This document shows positions 60,570-64,000 of a stretch of 64,000 bases of DNA, piece after piece. The position numbers were made by a program, and so were the translations under genes. Every line of letters starts with the position of its first letter. Positions within the stretch are counted from its first letter, which is position 1. The stretch comes from Bacillota bacterium (lineage in GTDB: Bacteria; Bacillota; Clostridia; Peptostreptococcales; Anaerovoracaceae), in the NCBI GenBank assembly GCA_029101005.1, contig JAQXQE010000023.1, positions 1-64,000 on the forward strand, written 5' to 3'. A model generated the notes under the pieces. It made no database searches. It was not told the DNA's origin and was given only the letters and a program-made list of their open reading frames with translations.

Positions 60570-60656
60570 TAGAATACATTTGGCAAAACCAGCGAAAGTT
60601 GGTGACGCAAAGTTCAAGCATCTAAGCATTATTTAATGTATGATTGGCTAACTGCA
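60570..60656 (+). ncRNA. c-di-GMP-I (GEMM-I) riboswitch aptamer
   Basis: The plus strand shows the GEMM-I core in order: TTTGGCAAAACC, a P1b hairpin CCAGC-GAAA-GTTGG closed by a GAAA tetraloop, the invariant GACGCAAAG, then CAAGCATCTAAGC (CTAA conserved) and TGATTGGCTAACTGC. The class binds cyclic di-GMP and usually controls motility, surface or protease genes. Here its 3' end runs into a terminator, and no coding gene follows on the plus strand. A few GEMM-I variants prefer cGAMP, which cannot be excluded by eye. Confidence 0.85.
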
Positions 60657-60690
60657 TTTAACGAAGCAATTCGTCAAATGCAGTTTTTTT
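60652..60690 (+). terminator. Terminator hairpin of the c-di-GMP riboswitch
   Basis: CTGCATTT (60652-60659) pairs with AAATGCAG (60676-60683), with an inner ACGA/TCGT, followed by seven T. Its 5' strand overlaps the last aptamer bases, so folding of one could exclude the other. Confidence 0.82.
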
Positions 60691-60747
60691 ATTCAATAGT
60701 ATAACTTCGCTAATTTGGGGGATTACCTCTTATTTTGACAACGCTTA

Positions 60748-60787
60748 GAGAAAGCAGCAACCCTGTGGTTGCTGCTTTCTCTTTTTT
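60748..60787 (+). terminator. Second strong terminator after the riboswitch
   Basis: GAGAAAGCAGCAACC (60748-60762), CTGT and GGTTGCTGCTTTCTC (60767-60781) are a perfect 15-bp stem followed by TTTTTT. It closes a stretch of only about 60 bases after the first terminator, which contains no ORF. Confidence 0.88.
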
Positions 60788-60803
60788 GACGTATTGATTG
60801 GAG

Positions 60804-60867
60804 GGGACTCGCGCGAGTCCCTTCCGATTGAGGCTGGGATGGAGGGCACTGGCCGCAGGCCAGTGCC
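60804..60867. repeat. Two-unit hairpin array related to the one at 26.8 kb
   Basis: GGGACTCGC-GCGAGTCCC (60804-60821) and GGCACTGGCC-GCA-GGCCAGTGCC (60845-60867) are about 41 bases apart. Read on the minus strand, the spacer CCTCCATCCCAGCCTCAATC matches CCTCCATCTCTAGCCTCCAA of the 26.8-kb array. The stems differ in sequence but are perfect. Confidence 0.75.
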
Positions 60868-60916
60868 TTCCTCTCGAATCAACTGGATTTTATTGGCGTA
60901 TACGGCCAGAACTAGT

Positions 60917-61280
60917 GCCGTATCACGAAATTGTGTATGAAATCGCTGAACGCCTTGATGTTTGAGCATTTTGGACACAATCCAAAAAACGTGTATCAGC
61001 CGTTTTGGACCAGAAGGGCGCTTCCTGAACGGTCCGAAGCTCGAAAAATGTCGATATTTGGCGATAGTCGTCGGCGGAATCCGACGAGAGGAGGTTGCGC
61101 CAATCAATCAAGTGCAAATCCAGTGCAAATCAGCGGAGTTACGGAAGAATCATTGTGTACACGGCTTTCAATTTCCAACGGTTTGCGGGAATTTATACAC
61201 AATTTCGTGATACGGCTTTTTTTGCATTGTGTACACGCGGTCGAAATATCAAGGGGTTGCGCGAATTTGGACACAATCAG
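60917..61280. repeat. Triple-palindrome intergenic element, copy D (divergent)
   Basis: Units lie at 60932-60979 (inverted), 61154-61201 and 61228-61275. The stems end TGTGT/ACACA instead of TGTGG/CCACA, so both strands of each stem have changed together compared with copies A-C. A perfect 21-bp inverted repeat, including CCGTATCACGAAATTGTGTA, bounds units 1-2 (60917-60937 and 61196-61216). The conserved linker CCAAAAAACGTGTATCAGCC follows unit 1, and a T7 run precedes unit 3. Confidence 0.72.
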
Positions 61281-61313
61281 CGCGCACCAGTCCGCGCAAC
61301 GTCCCCATACCAA

Positions 61314-61340
61314 TCAAAAAGGAACCCGCGTGCGGGTTCC
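61314..61340 (-). terminator. Terminator of purC
   Basis: GGAACCCGC, GT and GCGGGTTCC (61321-61340) continue on the minus strand into TTTTTG, 20 bases after the purC stop. Confidence 0.85.
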
Positions 61341-61360
61341 TTCGTCTTATTATCAACTAA

Positions 61361-62233
61361 TTATGCTTCGAGTGGGCTGCCTGTGAGAAGCTCGTATGCC
61401 TGGAGGTACTTCTCGATTGTCTTGTCGACGATCTCCTGTGGAAGTGTCCAGTCGTTGTCTGGGTTAGCCTTGAGCCAATCTCTTGCGAACTGCTTGTCGA
61501 ATGATGGCTGGCTGTGACCTGGCTCGTACTCGTCTGCTGGCCAGAATCTTGAGCTGTCTGGTGTGAGCATCTCGTCTCCGATTACAATGTTGCCATCCTC
61601 ATCGAGACCGAACTCGAACTTAGTGTCAGCGATGATGATGCCCTTGCTGAGAGCATAGTCAGCGCACTTCTTGTAGATTGCGAGAGTAGCATCCTTGATA
61701 GCGTTAGCGTACTCCTCTCCCTTGCCTGGGTATGCCTTCTCGAGAGTCTCAACGCACTGCTCGAAGCTTACATTCTCATCGTGGTCGCCAATCTCAGCCT
61801 TAGTTGAAGGTGTGAAGATTGGCTCAGGCAGCTTGTCTGACTCCTTGAGTCCCTCTGGGAGCTTGATGCCACAGATTGTGCCATCCTCCTGGTAGCTCTT
61901 CCATCCGCTTCCTGAGATGTATCCTCTAACGATACACTCAACTGGGAGCATCTCGAGCTTACGGCACATCATACTGTTGCCGTCGTACTTAGGCTGCTGG
62001 AAGAACTCAGGCATGTCCTTCACATCAACAGATACCATGTGGTTTGGAACGATGTCCTGTGTGAAATCGAACCAGAACTTTGAGATCTGTGTGAGCACAG
62101 TTCCCTTCTTAGTTACCTGATTATTAAGAATAACGTCGAAGCAGCTGATTCTGTCTGTAGCAACGAGAATCAGTGTATCTCCATTATCGTAGATCTCTCT
62201 TACCTTACCTTCTTTAATAGGTTTCATTGTCAT
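61361..62233 (-). CDS. purC: SAICAR synthetase (phosphoribosylaminoimidazole-succinocarboxamide synthase)
   Basis: A 290-residue enzyme joining CAIR with aspartate in purine synthesis, of the longer PurC form. [20 protein letters not shown] at the start, [53 protein letters not shown] and [19 protein letters not shown] are all diagnostic. GGAG lies eight bases before the ATG. It stands alone, with no other pur gene in the window. Confidence 0.95.
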   Translation of the reverse strand: MTMKPIKEGKVREIYDNGDTLILVATDRISCFDVILNNQVTKKGTVLTQISKFWFDFTQDIVPNHMVSVDVKDMPEFFQQPKYDGNSMMCRKLEMLPVECIVRGYISGSGWKSYQEDGTICGIKLPEGLKESDKLPEPIFTPSTKAEIGDHDENVSFEQCVETLEKAYPGKGEEYANAIKDATLAIYKKCADYALSKGIIIADTKFEFGLDEDGNIVIGDEMLTPDSSRFWPADEYEPGHSQPSFDKQFARDWLKANPDNDWTLPQEIVDKTIEKYLQAYELLTGSPLEA

Positions 62234-62327
62234 CTTTGTATCTCCTACTCATTCACATATAGCATCAAAAACACATAACTATTCTACCATATTTCGCCCC
62301 ACTTCGACAGCCTTTTGTAACACAAAC

Positions 62328-62358
62328 GAAAACGGAACCCGCCCAGGGTTCCGTTTTA
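62328..62358. terminator. Terminator of mntP
   Basis: AACGGAACCC (62331-62340) pairs with GGGTTCCGTT (62346-62355). The stem has AAA on its left and TTTA on its right, so it can work in both directions. The minus strand continues TTTTCG. Confidence 0.75.
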
Positions 62359-62364
62359 TAAACT

Positions 62365-62946
62365 CTACAGGAAAGCTTTTGCGAAAATCTCTATGCCTAT
62401 GGCGATGAGTATCACGCCTCCGAGGATTGATGCCTTGCCCGCCAGGTGAGAGCCTGCTTTCTTGCCGATTGAGAGGCCAACTATGCAGATTACGAAAGTC
62501 ACAATGGCAATTATTAATCCGCATATCAGAGCCATGCCGACGCTGTAATCAGCGATGGCGAAGCCAACAGACAGTGCATCGATTGATGTCGCTACGCCCT
62601 GAACCATGAGTTCTCCGAAGGAGACTTTGACATCAGTCTCTTCAGCCTCTTCGCCTCCGCGAATTCCTTCGATGAGCATCTTGCCACCGATGTAGCCGAG
62701 GAGAGCGAGAGCTATCCAGGGGATGAATTTCTGGAAGGCCTCGAAGCGCTCAGCGATTGTGTGGACGCAGAGCCAGCCGATCATAGGCATTGCGTACTGA
62801 TAGAAGGCGAAAGTTCCTGCCATCAGGCACATTCTACGGCGGCGCATCTCTGGCTCATTGAGGCCGTTCGCGAGGGATACCGAGAAGGCATCCATTGCAA
62901 GGCCGACGCCGAGCAGCACACTGTTGAATACGAATAATAATGTCAT
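62365..62946 (-). CDS. mntP: MntP-family manganese efflux protein
   Basis: A 193-residue protein with six hydrophobic helices in two related halves. LGVGLAMDAFSVSLANGLNE and VQGVATSIDALSVGFAIADY carry the paired aspartates conserved in MntP exporters. A charged cytoplasmic loop (EGIRGGEEAEETD) separates the halves. MntP exports manganese in relatives; a yybP-ykoY riboswitch, often found upstream, is not seen here. It ends 17 bases after the aminotransferase gene. Confidence 0.9.
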   Translation of the reverse strand: MTLLFVFNSVLLGVGLAMDAFSVSLANGLNEPEMRRRRMCLMAGTFAFYQYAMPMIGWLCVHTIAERFEAFQKFIPWIALALLGYIGGKMLIEGIRGGEEAEETDVKVSFGELMVQGVATSIDALSVGFAIADYSVGMALICGLIIAIVTFVICIVGLSIGKKAGSHLAGKASILGGVILIAIGIEIFAKAFL

Positions 62947-62962
62947 TTCTAACTAATCCTTC

Positions 62963-64000
62963 TTACTTGTCGAGTGATTTCTCAAGATCTGCAATTGCCT
63001 CGAGCAGCTTAGGGAACTCGTCCTCCTTAGGAAGTCTGATTCTAGCTGATGACTTATCGAGGCTCTGGAAGCACTCACCTGAGATTACGAGAGCGCCTCT
63101 CTTGAAGAGCTCCTCCTTGATATCAACATTCTCGTCATCTGCGTAGAGCAGGATGAGTGAGCATGTTGGGAGGTTCTCAGCCACGTGGAGGTTCTTGCCA
63201 ACTACCTTGTTGATCTCCTCCTTCATTCTTGCGAATGCAGCCTTGTGCATCTCGATCTCTCCGCCATCTCTGAGAGCAGCTCCTGCGATCTCTCTTCCGA
63301 GTTCTGAGATGTTGTATGGATTATTCATCTTGTTCATATATCTGATGAAGTCCTTGTTTGAGATGATGTATCCCATACGCATTCCAGCAAGACCGAAGCC
63401 CTTTGACATTGTCTTGATAACGATGAGGTTGAGGTGCTTCTTGAAGATATTTACAGCGGAATCCTTCTTGTCCATGAACTCGCCGTATGCCTCATCAACG
63501 ATTACGATGATACCGAACTCAGCAGCCTTCTCTACGATCTTCTCGATGTCCTCAAGAGGTACGTTCTGACCTGTTGGGTTGTTAGGATTGTCGAGGTATA
63601 CATAGTTGTAGCTGTCGTCGATTCTGTCGAGGAAGTCCTGAACGTTGAACTTGAAGTTGTTCTCCTTCTTTAGAACGACTGGATCATATGTGATGCCCTG
63701 CATCTGAGCGTTCTCATAGTAGTCAGCGAACTGAGGCGAGATACCAAGTACTCTTGAGCCGTGAGCATCGAAAATATTATTGATTGAATAGATAGCGTTG
63801 ATGCTTCCGTCAGCGTAGAGAATGTTCTCCTTCTCGATATCTACTACATCCTCCCACTGGTCGTGGATAGCATCGAAGAACGCTGTGCTGTGTGGGTATG
63901 GACCCATTCTGCTTACATCGAAGTTCTTAACAACATCGTATACAACTGCTGGGAATCCGTAAGGATTGCAACCCTCTGAGCAGTCAACGCCGTTCTCAGG
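62963..64000 (-). CDS. HisC-like PLP aminotransferase (5' end beyond window)
   Basis: The frame stays open to base 64000 and reads DCSEGCNPYGFPAVVYD before the first internal Met, matching the N-terminal region of histidinol-phosphate-type aminotransferases, so the start lies outside the window. ILYADGSINAIYSINNIF, YLDNPNNPTGQNVPLEDIEK, IVDEAYGEFMD and the PLP-lysine motif TMSKGFGLAGMRMGY follow, and the C-terminus has ARIRLPKEDEFPKLLEA. Relatives act in histidine synthesis or in cobalamin (CobD) pathways; no neighbour decides this. Confidence 0.85.
   Translation of the reverse strand, partial: PENGVDCSEGCNPYGFPAVVYDVVKNFDVSRMGPYPHSTAFFDAIHDQWEDVVDIEKENILYADGSINAIYSINNIFDAHGSRVLGISPQFADYYENAQMQGITYDPVVLKKENNFKFNVQDFLDRIDDSYNYVYLDNPNNPTGQNVPLEDIEKIVEKAAEFGIIVIVDEAYGEFMDKKDSAVNIFKKHLNLIVIKTMSKGFGLAGMRMGYIISNKDFIRYMNKMNNPYNISELGREIAGAALRDGGEIEMHKAAFARMKEEINKVVGKNLHVAENLPTCSLILLYADDENVDIKEELFKRGALVISGECFQSLDKSSARIRLPKEDEFPKLLEAIADLEKSLDK

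Noticed and set aside
60690..60748. Tiny gene between the two terminators of the c-di-GMP unit
   Set aside because: No ATG, GTG or TTG with a ribosome site and in-frame stop gives a meaningful peptide in this 60-base stretch.

Overview
The window reads as chromosomal DNA from an anaerobic Gram-positive Clostridia-type bacterium. The evidence is a one-chain pyruvate:ferredoxin oxidoreductase, ECF vitamin transporters, cell-wall-binding-2 repeats, YitT and MocR proteins, AGGAGG ribosome sites and a moderate G+C content. An Anaerovoracaceae/Mogibacterium-like (Family XIII) source is my guess from memory of gene style, not a demonstrated assignment. Most genes lie on the minus strand.

Layout. 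1-13 kb: start of tuf, tRNA-Thr, an oxalate/formate-type MFS carrier, a SurE-cysteine hydrolase fusion, a MocR regulator divergent from an ECF S component, an isolated 35-codon gene, an XpaC-like protein, ketopantoate reductase, an M19 dipeptidase and PFOR. 13-23 kb: YitT, GNAT and BlaI proteins, HU, deformylase, a surface protein with a strikingly ubiquitin-like domain beside a serine-recombinase remnant, and sbcDC. 23-27 kb: Nudix and nuclease-like genes among several kinds of intergenic repeat. 27-31 kb: a cobalamin-riboswitch operon whose lipoprotein and cell-wall protein together resemble the two domains of animal intrinsic factor/transcobalamin, followed by an ECF S component. 31-35 kb: VOC, aldo/keto reductase, a frameshifted alpha/beta hydrolase, GNAT, TetR and Nudix genes.

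35-42.5 kb is an aromatic amino acid operon (pheA, DAHP synthase, aroB, aroA, aroC, then a chorismate mutase-AroE-AroK fusion) behind a phenylalanine-rich leader peptide and attenuator. 43-55.5 kb is a complete leucine/valine/isoleucine operon (leuA-leuC-leuD-leuB-ilvB-ilvN-ilvC-ilvD, then a DUF815 ATPase and an aminotransferase) behind an Ile/Val/Leu-rich leader peptide and attenuator. 55.5-64 kb: LysR, an acyl-CoA ligase, fchA and folD, a free-standing c-di-GMP-I riboswitch unit with no gene behind it, purC, mntP and a HisC-like aminotransferase cut by the window edge.

The least explained DNA is intergenic. Four copies of a roughly 330-365 bp element (about 14.3, 23.7, 26.4 and 60.9 kb) each carry three 47-48 nt palindromic units whose stems change together between copies. 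Two arrays of about 42-nt hairpin units keep their spacers while changing their stems. A TTGCGCGGATT repeat family flanks folD and seems to extend into the N-terminal codons of two unrelated genes.
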